Origin: Thereva unica
Lineage: Eukaryota; Arthropoda; Insecta; Diptera; Therevidae
Assembly: GCA_949987705.1 (NCBI GenBank)
Contig: OX465281.1
Span: 175,722,516-175,786,515 of the forward strand
Length of the DNA stretch: 64,000 nt
Direction: 5' to 3'
Every line of letters begins with the position of its first letter. The stretch's first letter is position 1. The notes under the pieces are model-generated. The model worked only from the letters and a program-made list of their open reading frames with translations, had not been told where the DNA came from and ran no database searches. The position numbers were made by a program, and so were the translations under genes. Positions 20,992 to 32,158 of the stretch are shown piece after piece.

Positions 20992-21210
20992 GGTTATGTT
21001 AACCATATTGAGTCCGCCATTTTGAAAATAGAAATTTCGACACCGGATTCGTCATCAGCGACCCCGAAAACCCCTAAGTGAGATGTTTTGGTATCATTTA
21101 CTAAAGTTTTTGACTATTTGCAGGGGTTATGTTAACCATATTGAGTCCGCCATTTTGAAAATCGAAATTTCGACACCGGATTCGTCATCAGCGACCCCGA
21201 AAACCCCCGA
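20992..21210 (+). repeat. Subterminal direct repeats of the Transib-like element
   Basis: Two copies of an 83-bp block starting GGTTATGTTAACCATATTG lie at 20,992 and 21,125 (133-bp spacing), with one difference early in the block. They sit just inside the right terminal repeat, where transposase-binding repeats are often found. Confidence 0.8.
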
Positions 21211-21245
21211 GTGTAAAATTTGAGATCATTTAATGCACTTTTTGA

Positions 21246-21283
21246 CTTTTGGCCAGCTTTTTTGGATTTGGTCCCACTGTGCG
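21246..21283 (-). repeat. Right 38-bp terminal inverted repeat of the Transib-like element
   Basis: Exact inverted partner of 14,508-14,545, ending CCCACTGTG at 21,283 and followed at once by CGACA. Confidence 0.95.
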
Positions 21284-21542
21284 ACAGTCAGTTCAAAATG
21301 ATGTGCACGTGCCGAACGCCTTAGAGAACGCGGAGTATGTTTTCATACGTACCGATCGCGTCCGACGGCCTTTTGAAACGCCATACGAAGGGCCATTCAA
21401 AGTAATCAAAAGATTACGTAAACATTTCGTCGTCAACATAAATGACACAAATAAGTCGATAACTATCGATCGACTAAAACCTGCTTTTGAGTGTGACCGA
21501 GGCGTTGAAGCAGCATCAATTCGCTCGGTACACTTCATGTAA
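21284..21542 (+). pseudogene. Gypsy A integrase C-terminal domain
   Basis: This is the last piece of Gypsy A pol, continuous in frame with 14,507 after removal of the Transib-like element. It has the GPF/Y-type module (ETPYEGPFKVIKRL, then ITIDRLKPAF) and ends at TAA 21,540-21,542. A purine-rich tract follows (CGGGAGGGGAG), interrupted by Gypsy B. The Gypsy A LTR would start near 38,252. Confidence 0.9.
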
Positions 21543-21561
21543 CGCTACGCCGGGAGGGGAG

Positions 21562-21834
21562 TGTGGGGGTTTTACCCAACATAACAACACGTATGCGAAA
21601 TGAAAGGCAATATTAATTACGTGGATATTTAATATAATCTTCTTTTATTCATTTCTACAAGTAATATAGGTTAGTACTGAATTTATTATTAGAAAATACC
21701 GTGAAGCCAGATCCGTCCGTTGTTGTCGCCACGAAGCCAGATCAAGGAAAGGGAAGAGCGACTGCCGTTTGTTGGCCATAAGCTTTCCTTCGATTTCGAA
21801 TGCAGGATGGTGTTGCCAGAGTAGGACCGCTACA
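21562..21834 (-). repeat. Gypsy B 3' LTR
   Basis: 273 bp, TG...CA, matching 37,972-38,244 with about 3% difference by eye. On the minus strand the purine tract GTGAGGGGGAGTGC lies next to it. Confidence 0.93.
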
Positions 21835-21991
21835 GCACTCCCCCTCACGGAAAAGTTATTTGTTTGTTTTAACGTTAGTAATGCATGCATTGGTTTTACA
21901 TCTTCATTAATTTCTTTGTTGTTTTCTGTACATTTTTACTTATGACTATTTACATCGCTTTTTATTTTACATTATTTAAGATAAGTTAATT

Positions 21992-23485
21992 TTACATTTT
22001 AAACTGGACTTTCTTTTTGAAATCGGTCCTAGTTGAACGGGTTTGGGTGAAAATTTCAGGATTTAAAATATAAGCGGGCTTGAGCCGATCGATTGAAACT
22101 AAAGTGTCTTTATCATTCCTGGATATGTGAAAACTTTTTTCACCTCTTGTTATTACTTTATAAGGGCCAGAGTAAGGAGGGTTTAAGCTTCCTTTGTATA
22201 CTTCTTCCCGGACGAAAACGTGTGAACATGTTTTAAAGTCTTGCGGTACGAAAACGTTGTTTTGTTTTCTTGTTCTCGTGGTCTGTGGTTTAATTTTTAT
22301 TATCGACTGTTGTATGTCTTTTGCTACATCTGAGGTTATTTGGTTTTCCCTGACATCATTTGGAGCTAGAAATTCTCCTGGTAGTCGTAAAGATTCACCG
22401 TATAGTAGTTCTGCTGGCGCTACGCCTAGTTCTTCCATTAGTGCGGTTCTAATACCTAAGAGAATCCACGGTAAATGATAGTACCATTTCTTAGGTTCCT
22501 GTGTTGCTCGAATTGCTGTTTTTAGGTGTCTGTGGAAACGCTCAATTGACCCATTTGATTGAGGGTGATAAGTTGTTGTTCGTATGCGGTGGTTTCTCAA
22601 AATATTCGATAGGTCTTGAAATAAGGCGGATTCAAATTGTGGACCTTGATCCGTCGTTAAAGTTCTCGGAATTCCATATCTCGCAATCCATTGGTGGAGA
22701 AATGCTGTTGTTATGGTATTGGTTGTTATGTTACGGAGAGGGATTGCCTCAGGCCAGTGTGTGAAACGGTCCTTGATAGTTAAAAGGTCACTGTATCCGT
22801 TTGATGGTGGAAGAGGCCCTACTAAGTCCATATGTATGTGTTCAAACCTCCCTGACGGGGCTTTGATTCTGCCATGAGGTGATATTGTGTGTTTTTGTAC
22901 CTTCGATTTTTGGCATGCAATACAGCATTTGGTCCATTGATTTACGTCACTGTTAATGTTGGGCCAAAAATACTTGGAAGCGATCAATTTCCTGGTTGCC
23001 CTGATTCCCGGGTGCGAAAGATTGTGCATTGTTTTGAATATAGTTTTTCGCAATGAATTGGGAACGTACGGTCGATGTTTTTTTGTGGACGTTTCACACC
23101 AAATTTCTTTTTCTTCTAGCGGTAGATGTACCTTCTTGAGTGTGTAAGAAAGTTTTTTATTTGTGTCTTCATTTGTTGTGAGGAGGTGCTTTAGTTCATC
23201 ATCCTTTTCCTGTTCTTGTGATAATGTTTGGTAATCTATCTTCCAGTCTATTGCTTCTATGTGGGCTCTTGAAAGAGTATCGGCGGCGACTATGTTATCT
23301 CGTCCTTTGACGTAACGTATATCAGTGGTGAATTGAGCTATGAAATCTAGATGATTAGTTTGCCTGGGTGACTTTTCTGTCTTGGAAAAGATAGCTTTGG
23401 TAAGTGGTTTATGATCTGTATAAACGGAGAAAGGTCTTCCTTCCAAGAAGTATCTAAATCTTTTTATACCGAGGAAAACTGCCAA
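21992..23485 (-). CDS. Gypsy B RNase H tail and integrase
   Basis: This 497-residue ORF starts inside RNase H (FRYFLEGRPFSVYTDHKPL). It then has the integrase HHCC finger (HNLSHPGIRATR ... CCIACQ), catalytic regions FEHIHMDLVGPLPP, LTTDQGPQFES and NGSIERFHRHLK, and a GPY/F-type C-terminal domain (PPYSGPYKVITRG). The integrase is intact. The ATG is internal; the real pol frame enters from upstream but a frame break near 23,670 separates it from the RT ORF. Confidence 0.93.
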   Translation of the reverse strand: MAVFLGIKRFRYFLEGRPFSVYTDHKPLTKAIFSKTEKSPRQTNHLDFIAQFTTDIRYVKGRDNIVAADTLSRAHIEAIDWKIDYQTLSQEQEKDDELKHLLTTNEDTNKKLSYTLKKVHLPLEEKEIWCETSTKKHRPYVPNSLRKTIFKTMHNLSHPGIRATRKLIASKYFWPNINSDVNQWTKCCIACQKSKVQKHTISPHGRIKAPSGRFEHIHMDLVGPLPPSNGYSDLLTIKDRFTHWPEAIPLRNITTNTITTAFLHQWIARYGIPRTLTTDQGPQFESALFQDLSNILRNHRIRTTTYHPQSNGSIERFHRHLKTAIRATQEPKKWYYHLPWILLGIRTALMEELGVAPAELLYGESLRLPGEFLAPNDVRENQITSDVAKDIQQSIIKIKPQTTRTRKQNNVFVPQDFKTCSHVFVREEVYKGSLNPPYSGPYKVITRGEKSFHISRNDKDTLVSIDRLKPAYILNPEIFTQTRSTRTDFKKKVQFKM

Positions 23486-23663
23486 CAGTTCCCTATCAAA
23501 GGTTGAGTATTTCTTTTCATTTGGTTGTAATCTTTTTGAGAAGAAAGCTAGAGGTGCCCAATGTTGGTTCTGTAGTTGCTGTAAAACTGCTCCAACTGCG
23601 TCATTTGAGGCATCTACCCACAGGCTTAGTGTTGCTTTAGAATCTGGGTGGACTAGTAGTGTG

Positions 23664-25055
23664 CTATTTTCCAGTAGTGTCAGACCATTCTATGCCATTG
23701 TTCAGCAAGTCGTATAATGGTGCTGAAATTGATGAAACTTGTGGTAAAAAGCGATGGTAAAAATTTACCATTCCCAAGAAGCGTTGTAATTTTTTAATTG
23801 TTGTTGGCGTCGGGAAATTGATTATTTCCATAACTCTTTCTTTGGCGGGTGTGATTCCATTTGGCGTGTTTTCGTGACCAAGGAAATCTATTTTGGAAAC
23901 ACCGAATATGCATTTTGTCGGATTTACATTTATTCCATATTTCTGCAGTCTTGAGAATAACAGTTGTAAGTGTTCTTTGTGTTGTTGTGGAGAGTTGCTT
24001 CCTATTAGTATGCCGTCCACATATGCAAAAACGAAATTGAGTCCAGCCAGTACCTCATTAATGAATCTTTGAAACGTTTGTGCACCATTTCTTACTCCGA
24101 AAGGCATTCTTAAGAACTCGAAAAGTCCGAAAGGTGTTGTAACTGCCGTTTTGTGGATGTCTTCATTTGCTACTGGTATTTGATGGTAGGCTTGTATTAA
24201 GTCTATTTTTGAAAATATGTTGCATCCTTGTAAGTTGATTGTAAAATCTTGGATGTTCGGCAGGGGGTATTTATCAAAGACTGTGGCAGCGTTGAGCTGG
24301 CGATAATCGCCACAGGGTCTCCAATCTGTGGATCCTTTCTTGGGTACGAGATGTAACGGTGATGCGACTGGTGACGATGATGGTCGACAGATTCCTAGCT
24401 GTACCATTGTTTGGAACTCTTGTTTTGCTGCTTGGTATTTTTCCGGGTTAAGTCTTCTAGGTCGCGCACATGGTAAGTTTCCTTGCGTATTAATGTGGTG
24501 AGTAACATTATGATTTACCTTAGCATTGAAATCCGGAGGTGCCTTAAGAGACGGGAAACTGTTTAAGATTGACCCGAACTCCCCTTGTATCTGATGTAGT
24601 CTTGGTGTTATTAATTTTGTTTTTCGTGAGATGCAGCCTACTGAAAGTGAAGTCTGATTGTCCACTAGTTTCCGTTTGCGAAGATTGACAGTTAGGTCAT
24701 ATTTGTAGATGAAATCTGCCCCAATTATTGCCTGTTCGACTGCCGCGATGATAAAGGTATGTTCGTAGGAACGGCGTAAATTAAGATCCAACGCCAGCTG
24801 TTTATGTCCATATGTGGCAATGTGTGTACCGTTGGCTGCCACCAGCAGACCTGTTTTGTGATAATTGTTCGGAAAGTTTCGTTTGGGAAGGATCGATACT
24901 TGAGCTCCTGTATCTATTAAAAAAAAATATCTTGTTTTTTTATCGTAGACGAATAAGCGACGTGAATATGCGCCTGGCTTCGGAGTCGCACCCGAAGTGG
25001 TTGTTGCTAGTTTTTTTAATCTTTTGTTTTTTTGTATTTGCACGGGTTGGTGCAC
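23664..25055 (-). pseudogene. Gypsy B protease and reverse transcriptase, catalytic Asp lost
   Basis: The protease region has [11 protein letters not shown], followed by a full RT palm ([27 protein letters not shown]). The catalytic box reads YVDG instead of YVDD: the second Asp of the metal-binding pair is Gly, which should abolish polymerisation. The frame ends after WSDTTGK near 23,664, and RNase H continues in another frame, so there is also an indel. The ORF overlaps the gag ORF by 40 bp (25,016-25,055), consistent with ribosomal frameshifting between gag and pol. Confidence 0.93.
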
Positions 25056-25858
25056 TTGCGTGATTTTATTCCGAAACGCCTGTGGTACCTACATACGTCT
25101 TTTGGAGTTCCTTGTTCTGAAAATGTCCTTTGTCGCGATCGGTTTCTAGTACGGTGTCCTGAGAGGCTTCTTTCTCTAGATCTATATTGTTTAGTTTCGA
25201 GACGTCTTATGCGTTCAAGTATTTCTTTCATGGACCTTGAGACGTCCTCTGATGCGTTTATGTCTGGCACGGTGCTTTGTGGACGTCTCAGCATTGAAAT
25301 GGTTGCAGTACTGGAATCGCAGATCCGGTCCGCTATGCTGAAAATTTCTTCTTGGTCATGTGAACCTTCTATGGCTATGATGCACGCTTGTACGTTCGCA
25401 GGTAATTTGTTGATCCATAATTTCTTAAGTAGTTGTTGGTTTACCAAACTGTTTCCGCCCGCTAATGATTCCATTTTCCTGTAAAGTTCGGATGGTTTAT
25501 AATCTCCTAATTCAACCTTGTGTAGTAGCGCATCAAGACGTCTCTCTTCCGAGTCTCGACTTCTTGCGAGTAGCAAGGTTTTTAAGTTTTCGTATTTTTT
25601 CTTGTCTGGTGGACTTATTAACGCGTCCGCAACTATCTCCATAGTCTCAGTAGGTAACGATGAGACGAGATGGTCATACTTTGTATTTGAAGAAGTAATG
25701 CCTTTTATCTTAAATTGTGTTTCGATTTGTATGAACCACAGGTCTGGCCGGTTACTCCAAAATGGCGGAAATTTTAGGCTAGTTATATATTTGGTCGATG
25801 TTTCACTTTTCACTACCGGATCATCGTCGTTGCTGCTATTTTCGCCGTGTGTCGACAT
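25016..25858 (-). CDS. Gypsy B Gag
   Basis: This 280-residue ORF has a retrotransposon capsid-like core ([22 protein letters not shown] ... KLWINKLP ... IADRICDS), an arginine-rich stretch, and a C-terminal CRYHRRFG...KCTNPC element (C-x3-H-x9-C-x3-C), a variant zinc finger seen in this gypsy group. It precedes and overlaps protease-RT. No stop or frameshift is visible. Confidence 0.88.
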   Translation of the reverse strand: MSTHGENSSNDDDPVVKSETSTKYITSLKFPPFWSNRPDLWFIQIETQFKIKGITSSNTKYDHLVSSLPTETMEIVADALISPPDKKKYENLKTLLLARSRDSEERRLDALLHKVELGDYKPSELYRKMESLAGGNSLVNQQLLKKLWINKLPANVQACIIAIEGSHDQEEIFSIADRICDSSTATISMLRRPQSTVPDINASEDVSRSMKEILERIRRLETKQYRSRERSLSGHRTRNRSRQRTFSEQGTPKDVCRYHRRFGIKSRKCTNPCKYKKTKD

Positions 25859-27107
25859 GTTATTGTTTGCTACTTTGCTGTAATTTAAACCCTATAGAAT
25901 TTATTTTGCAGATTTTGTACGCAATGTTAACGTCGTGCTTATTATTTCTTAATTAACAATGGATGAGGTTTGATGCTCTCCTTTGGCCATCTGTCGCGTC
26001 GGTTGACATTTATATTATGGGAGAAAAGTTGAAAAAAGTTTTTTTTAAATTCTTTTATTTAACTTGCATGGTATGTGCCCAAATCTTGTTATATATATAT
26101 TGGTTGTATTAATTTGAATGTTTCAATGATCCTAAAAAAAAATATGTTTTATGTGGACCGTTAAACTAGATCCGATTTCCTATTTCAAATTATCAAATTA
26201 TTTTATTATTTCAAATTAGAACCTTTACTTATTTATTTTAACTTGTATTTATTTTGAGTTGTTTAATTTTTATCCTGAAAGAAACTCTTAATTTAGTAGA
26301 TGTATTTATAATGTTATATAATTCAATATAATATATTTCTTTTTAATTACTGACAAAAATTGAAATTCATTGCTTTAACCTAAAAAAAATTTTTTGTGTA
26401 CGTAGCCTAAAAAAAATATTTTTCGTTTTGAATACATCCTGTAAAAAATTTTCTATAATACTATATTTTTTGCATTTGGCTTTACTTTTTGTTTTTTTAT
26501 ATTATATTTGACAAAATTGCTCTTAATTTATTTATATTTGTTAATTTCATATATATATTTTTATTATTAAAACGCTGGAAATAAGTTTTATATTAAAGTT
26601 TGTTTACCTTTAAGTTATCTTGACTATTTTTTTTTAAATTTTGCTTTGATATGATGTGAAGGCTCGTTCTGTAATTCCGATTGCGAAATTCTATGCGTCG
26701 TCTTCTTGTTTTGATGTTTGCAAGTGGCTCTTGGTCTTCCTTTTAGCTTGAAGTAAAAGGAAGAAAGAATCCGTATATCGCTACTTTGTAACCTTGAAAC
26801 TGCTAATTCCACAAACCGTCTGGTCAAAATGAATGATCAATGGATATGAATATTGGAAACACTATATGCAGCTTCAATTTGTATTTATTCACTAGACGCG
26901 TATATTAAATTTACGTCATCGCTTGTATTTCCCGCAGAGAACTATTGGCTCTTTAGAATTTATTAATTTTAAGATAATACTTCGATTCGTTAAGTTAAAC
27001 AATGCCTGTTTGAAATTAACACTGACGCGATTTTGAACTTTATTTGAGATAACTGGTAACACTACCGTTTCATATGTCGCACTTATCTGTTTAGTATTGT
27101 AACGGCG
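25859..27107. other. Gypsy B leader, AT-rich, no gene
   Basis: Between the gag start and the hAT-type MITE the sequence is strongly AT-rich, with no convincing ORF. Part may be the original untranslated leader of Gypsy B and part older insertions; I cannot place the border. Confidence 0.5.
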
Positions 27108-27115
27108 GGCCTATC

Positions 27116-27539
27116 CAAAGTCTAGAAATTAACAAGTCTTTCATCTTCATATGGTTAATGAGTGAAAGGCGAACAGCTGCATGCACAAGTTTTTCAAATG
27201 ACGATGTCAGGCTATCAGAGAGAGAATGCAAAATTTTTATACGCGCTGGAATACAACCATAAGTCGGAAAATTTTATGAGTTTCTATAGGGATAATGTTG
27301 ATGTGTTTGTGCATATTTGCTCGTTTGTTTTGATGATTTCAATTTTGACAGCTGATTCAATTATCTTTCCTTTTCTGTTCTGCATACTTTACCGTAAAGA
27401 CAGAATCTGGCTTTGTCTCGCTGAATTAACGAAGTATGCGTTGAGTTTTGCTCAGCAGTGATGTTCATATATGCACGCACACAATCAACGGTCGGAAATT
27501 TTTGTATGAAGATGAAAGACTTGTTATTACTAGACTTTG
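27116..27539. mobile_element. hAT-type MITE
   Basis: A 424-bp element with inverted ends CAAAGTCTAG...AACAAGTCTTTCATC and a matching 8-bp target duplication GGCCTATC (27,108-27,115 and 27,540-27,547). An 8-bp duplication with CAAAG ends fits the hAT superfamily. The ends match over about 40 bp with small indels. No transposase; internal ORFs are short. Confidence 0.85.
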
Positions 27540-27547
27540 GGCCTATC

Positions 27548-28925
27548 CCCTATCCCCTTACGAACAACTACCTTGTAGTCGCCCCTCTGGAAAAATGAAC
27601 ACGTCGGAAAATAAAAAAAATTTTTTTTTGAAAATTGAGAAGGCGAGGAAAAAAATAAAAGGAGAGAAGAAAAATTTTTGGAAGTCAGACGGTAGTAGGT
27701 GTTTTGAGTAGAACGTTTTGGATTAAGTTATTTTTTGAAGCCAAATAATTTTTTGAAAATAAATAAAGACGGGAGAAGGACTTAGCTTTTCCGGGCCAGC
27801 ATTAATAGCTTGCTTTCGTATCAAAGAAAGTTGGAGTATTGTTGCTTATACAATATAATTCTGGACGTTTTCGACACTTGGGCTGCTGTTCATCTACTAC
27901 CGAAGGACGATACGCATGCTGCTGGACCAGGCATTGGAGATCATGCAGAAATCGTTTAACCACTGAGGAGACTGACCAGAGGACCGGCAGACTCAGCTAT
28001 TTTTGGAAAAGTTGAGGTTGGCGGAGGAATGTCATTGGTGTGGGTGTGAAGAATATAAGTTGGACAGTTGCGTTGGAGTGCAAGCGCAATATCTGTTTAA
28101 GCTATACGTTTCAATCACAAGTGAAAGAGGTGAAGAAAAGGAATCAGGAAGACGACTGTTAACCGGACTGGTGGCAATTCTGGCAACGCATTGTCACATT
28201 AAGTTGTTCTGCAGGAAATAATGGTACCAAGAACCAAACTGTAAGTACTTTTGACTTTTATTACCCGGGTGAAACAAACAAGCTGCACGAAACTCGTTTC
28301 GCGCGAAAACAATAAATGAAATTATTAAAATAAACGAAAAGGAAGAAAGAAAAAAACACCCTCAGAACTCTCCGGGTTCTAAGGCCTTGTCCTGAAGGAG
28401 GCTGCATATCAAAGAAGGACCGTTGATGTTTGCTAGCGCTAGAATGTTTTATTTTGAAAATGTGTAATATTACATACATATATGAGCTTTGAAATTACAT
28501 AGATAGTTGATTTGTACTTGATTCATTTTAAAAAAAAATGAGTAATGTATACTGATTTGACACTAAATAACCGTAGGTTAAGAATTGTCGTTACATATAA
28601 TCTTACCTCCAATTAAAATAGAGAATTGCATTTCAGTTATATGTATTTAGTTACAATCGCAGGTTTTTGTTGATACTCTTCTTATCATTTACAGAACGTA
28701 ACGTTTCATTGAATATAATGTACATAGAAGTTTTTATTGTTTTCCTAAATAAGGAAACCATTATTCACAATGTATACCCTATTGGAAAAGGCCAACTGAT
28801 CAGTTTGTCTTATAGGCAATAAATGTTTCCTCGTCTTTGATACATTAACTTGTTGATGCTGTTAATATTGAAGTTACTAAAATAAATAGTTTTTTTTGGT
28901 TTTATAATTCCTTGGAAGTCTTGAT
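27548..28925. other. Unassigned sequence in the Gypsy B leader
   Basis: Mixed-composition DNA with a purine-rich patch (27,600-27,680) and no recognisable protein. The TGTAACGGCGGGCC motif just left of the MITE could be the start of an unrelated LTR, but no partner was found. Confidence 0.4.
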
Positions 28926-30060
28926 TTATAAGGACAAAATTTTCCTAGGATGAAGTGTTACTAACTCCCTGCAATGGCATAGCAGCGGGAGATCTTCTCC
29001 CGACCCCCTTTTTTTTACAGGTGAGCTCAAATAAGTACCCAGCGTCCGCTCGGATGGGGGACGCTCACGTGCAGGTAAGTGGTGGTGCACAGGTGTAGGT
29101 GGTACCTCTGGAGTCTCACTATACCACGATCCTACGGCGAGCCAGCTTTTCTTTGGAGCCCCGGGGTACCGCCTGGATGATTTTTGGATGAGATGGATTA
29201 CTGTGGTAAACGGGTAAACGGTGTTGTCTAAATTGTTTGTTTTTTGTGTGGGAGTATGAGGTTGGCTTCTTCGGGCAACCAACCTTAGATTCTCATTACA
29301 AATGGCCCCCAACGAGGGTTTTAATGCCCTCAACAGTCCTGCACGGACATTTTGATTTAATGGGGAAATTCTTTCGGTAGGTTCGTCTTACCACGAATGC
29401 CTTCACAGCTGGATTTTTTATTTTATATTAGATCGAAGTGCATCACCACTACGTAATTGGCTCGTCGGGCTTAGGCAGTACCGCGAAGCTTTAGTCCATA
29501 CCTTTTCCGTCTAAATTATGAATTTATTTTATTTTGTTTTCACCTTTCGGCAAATCTTTACCGCGGTAGCTTCTTCCACTTTTGGTTTTTCCTGACTTCG
29601 AGCCCTGTCCTCACCTACCCGTCTTGCTAACAAGTGGGATATCGCTTGGCTATGCGGGAAGATGAGGCCAGCGGTGATTGAACACCCAGCTTTTAGTTCG
29701 GCGTCTCTGGTATCAGACGTGATATCGCCTGCCACTGCGTCGGACTAGGGTCAGGGTTATCTCTCAACTATTATTTTTTTATTTTATTTTTTTCCCTGGT
29801 GGGTTTTGGGGATGTTCCGATGGCTCCGTCTGGCTAACAGGCGCCATCGCCTGGCACTGCGCCCAGTGGAACCTTCCTGCAACTCATTCGGACCTTATTT
29901 AACTTTTTTTCCGTTTCATTTCTGCTCTGCTGATCCATCCTTCCTGAAGGCATGCAGAGTTGCGCCTCAGTCGTGGATGGACAGCGGATAGATTTCCAAA
30001 TTCTTTTTATTGAAGTGTTAACTTCTTTAGGCGCGTTTGGCACTTTTTCGCTGGGGGTAA
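28926..30060 (-). other. LINE-like GC-rich leader fragments
   Basis: GC-rich stretches with runs such as CAGCGTCCGCTCGGATGGG and CGTAATTGGCTCGTCGGGC, of the kind often seen in 5' untranslated leaders of insect LINEs. ORFs (for example 28,926-29,333) have no known domain. Assignment is by style only. Confidence 0.35.
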
Positions 30061-31508
30061 AACAAAGAATTCGCGACACGCGCACTTTGTTGCTACACCC
30101 GTTTCTGGACACTTGCTGCAATGATGGCGACACGCGCATTTTGTTGCTCACTCGTTTCTGGGCACTTGTGCCTATGCAGCTGGCTAGAGCATGGAAACTT
30201 TTGGTTGAGCTCCACTTACAAACAGCAGCGTATAGGGGAGGGTTGGATAATACCGCGCCCTTAAGGAAATATAGCTATTATATTCGACTGGTGCGGATTA
30301 TAACGACTCGAGCAAGATTTTCATTAACAGGGTTTACCTAGCGACCAACTTTGAATGTAATACAATTTTTTTACAGCACCTATGTAAGAATATGTGAAGA
30401 AAAAGAAAATTTATAAAAGCGCGGCATTATCAAACTAGTTTGAGAATACCGTGCCCCGGGTTTGATAATAGCGTACGTTATTAACAATAAGCGATATACA
30501 GGTTAATCAATATTTATTTAGGCATAAAAAAACACACGTGAAATTAACAACCATCTTACTTATATTATATTGTTTATATATATATTTATATTAACAGAAG
30601 TCGCAAATGTAATTTTCTGCAGTATCGTTTCCGCTGCATTCTCTGTGGATCCAGGTGGAACAACTGCAGCAGCGAAACCAGACTTCATTGTCACGGCCGA
30701 ACTACATAGGTCATTAATATTTACATAGGTCATTAATATTTTCTTTGTGTATCCCCATATCATCTTCATCATTGCATAATTGTGCTATCACGCTCTAAGC
30801 GCGGCATTGTCAGACCACGACATTTTGTTTTGCCCTCAACACAGTATTTACAAACAACATTTTAGCCATAAAAACTCATATCTACTTTAAGTAATACTAA
30901 ATTACGCTACAAAATAAATTACTACAACATATTTTATCCTATAAAAAGAAGGACATACCTGAATTTGTCAATCACAGCAAAATTATAAGAATTGTCCGCG
31001 AAAGCTCTCAACATACATACCACTCGTATCACTAATCGTGAGCCACTGAAACGCGGCGGGCGGTTCTCAATCGCATTGAACACGATTTGGTGCGCATACA
31101 GACATAGCTTTCTATAAGCAAATATGTAGATACGCTAGGCGCGGTATTATCAGCCGCGCGGTATTATCCAACCCTCCCCTAATTATATGTGTGCGAGCCG
31201 CTCTGAAAATCCATGGCATATTCTCGCACCCATTCATTTCATATTTTCGCAATGCAGACGCCGCTCTTAGCATTCATTTCATCCTCTCGCACACATTCGC
31301 TGCTCTCTGTTGCTCTAGCTCGACCAAATTTTACTTACATATCTGGGGCGCTTTTAGTCGAGGTCCAGTAACACACAGCAGCGATGGCGTGCGAGAATAT
31401 GACATGAATTTTGAGAACGGCGTATTAAGATTGATTTGGAAATTTAGACTAGCCATAGAAGTTAACACTTCTAAAGTGTGGTCCTACGCACACTCATTTT
31501 TTTTGGGA
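30061..31508. mobile_element. Fold-back repeat (FB-like), copy 1, split by a MITE
   Basis: The segments 30,061-30,234 and 31,182-31,508 together match, inverted, the repeat at about 48,740-49,095 plus the start of the 696-bp segment at 38,434-38,512. The shared part contains CTATGCAGCTGGCTAGAGC and CGACCAAATTTTACTTAC blocks. A 945-bp TA-target element interrupts it. No coding sequence. The family is unrecognised. Confidence 0.7.
30235..31179. mobile_element. TA-target MITE with GCGCGGTATTATC repeats
   Basis: A 945-bp element with 23-bp inverted ends starting GGGGAGGGTTGGATAATACC, flanked by TA (30,233-30,234 and 31,180-31,181). The empty site is visible in the other fold-back copy near 48,985, which reads GTATAATTATA without the insert; this proves boundaries and target. 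Five or more copies of GCGCGG(T/C)ATT(A/G)TC lie inside in both orientations. No intact transposase. Tc1/mariner or ISL2EU type is possible from the TA target. Confidence 0.88.
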
Positions 31509-32098
31509 AGAAGCTTCCTTTACGAATCTGCATGTGGGTGTCCCTTGTTGGAGTGCTGGGTATGGGACTGGTTCTCTTTTGGGGAGGATGGCGCTACTTC
31601 TTCTGGCCCCTTCCCCTCTTTGAGCCCTGGTTTGAGTATGAGTGGTGTTAGCCTGAGGTGCATCCGGGGTCATCGATGGCACTCCTGGTGGTGGCTTTAG
31701 ATTTTTTTCGAGCAGTGTAGATCGTTTAGAGTCTGGTTTAAATGTCTGGTCTCACGATCTGTAGGTCGTCGAGCCAGTACGGAGTTGAAGTTTAGATAGT
31801 AGGAGCTGGAGCAACCACTGACTGCCACCGTCGACTTCGACCGCCAATATTTTTCAGGGCGAGAGAGATCGCACCGCTGCAGCCATATTATATTGTACCG
31901 GATTAGGTTTTTTTGCATCGAGAAAGCAACGTCGGTAGCGTACTATTAATTTAAGATTTTTGTTCCCAATTTTATTTTCGATTAGGTTCAGTAGGATTAG
32001 ATATTTTGTTGATTTTTAGTAAGTTGGTTGATTGCGTGAGGGCGAATATTATTCCGGTTGTTTAATTTTTGGTAATATTTTGAACACTTTCAAAATGC
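31509..32098. other. Leader region upstream of Gypsy C
   Basis: Moderately GC-rich sequence with no ORF of known type. It may hold the 5' LTR and leader of Gypsy C, but I found no repeated LTR partner 3' of that element. Confidence 0.35.
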
Positions 32099-32158
32099 CA
32101 ACTTTAAGAGAGGGGAAAGGATACTTCCACGGGGGCGGAAGTAGGCGAAGGTGGAGAC

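Larger units (their letters stand above)
14508..21283. mobile_element. Transib-like (RAG-type) non-autonomous DNA element with CACAGTG termini
   Basis: The element has perfect 38-bp terminal inverted repeats (14,508-14,545 and 21,246-21,283) beginning CACAGTGGGACCAAATCC, flanked by CGACA on both sides (14,503-14,507 and 21,284-21,288). Removing it with one CGACA restores the Gypsy A reading frame (…P-R-Q-S-V-Q-N…), which fixes the boundaries and the 5-bp duplication. A 5-bp duplication with CAC-initial ends is the signature of the Transib superfamily, relatives of RAG1. The first seven bases equal the V(D)J recombination heptamer. No transposase is visible; the interior holds a satellite array, R1 copy 2, a long hairpin and subterminal direct repeats. 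Superfamily assignment is from ends and target size only. Confidence 0.85.

Noticed and set aside
27098..28260. Possible LTR starting TGTAACGGCGGGCC
   Set aside because: No partner LTR or primer site found in the window.
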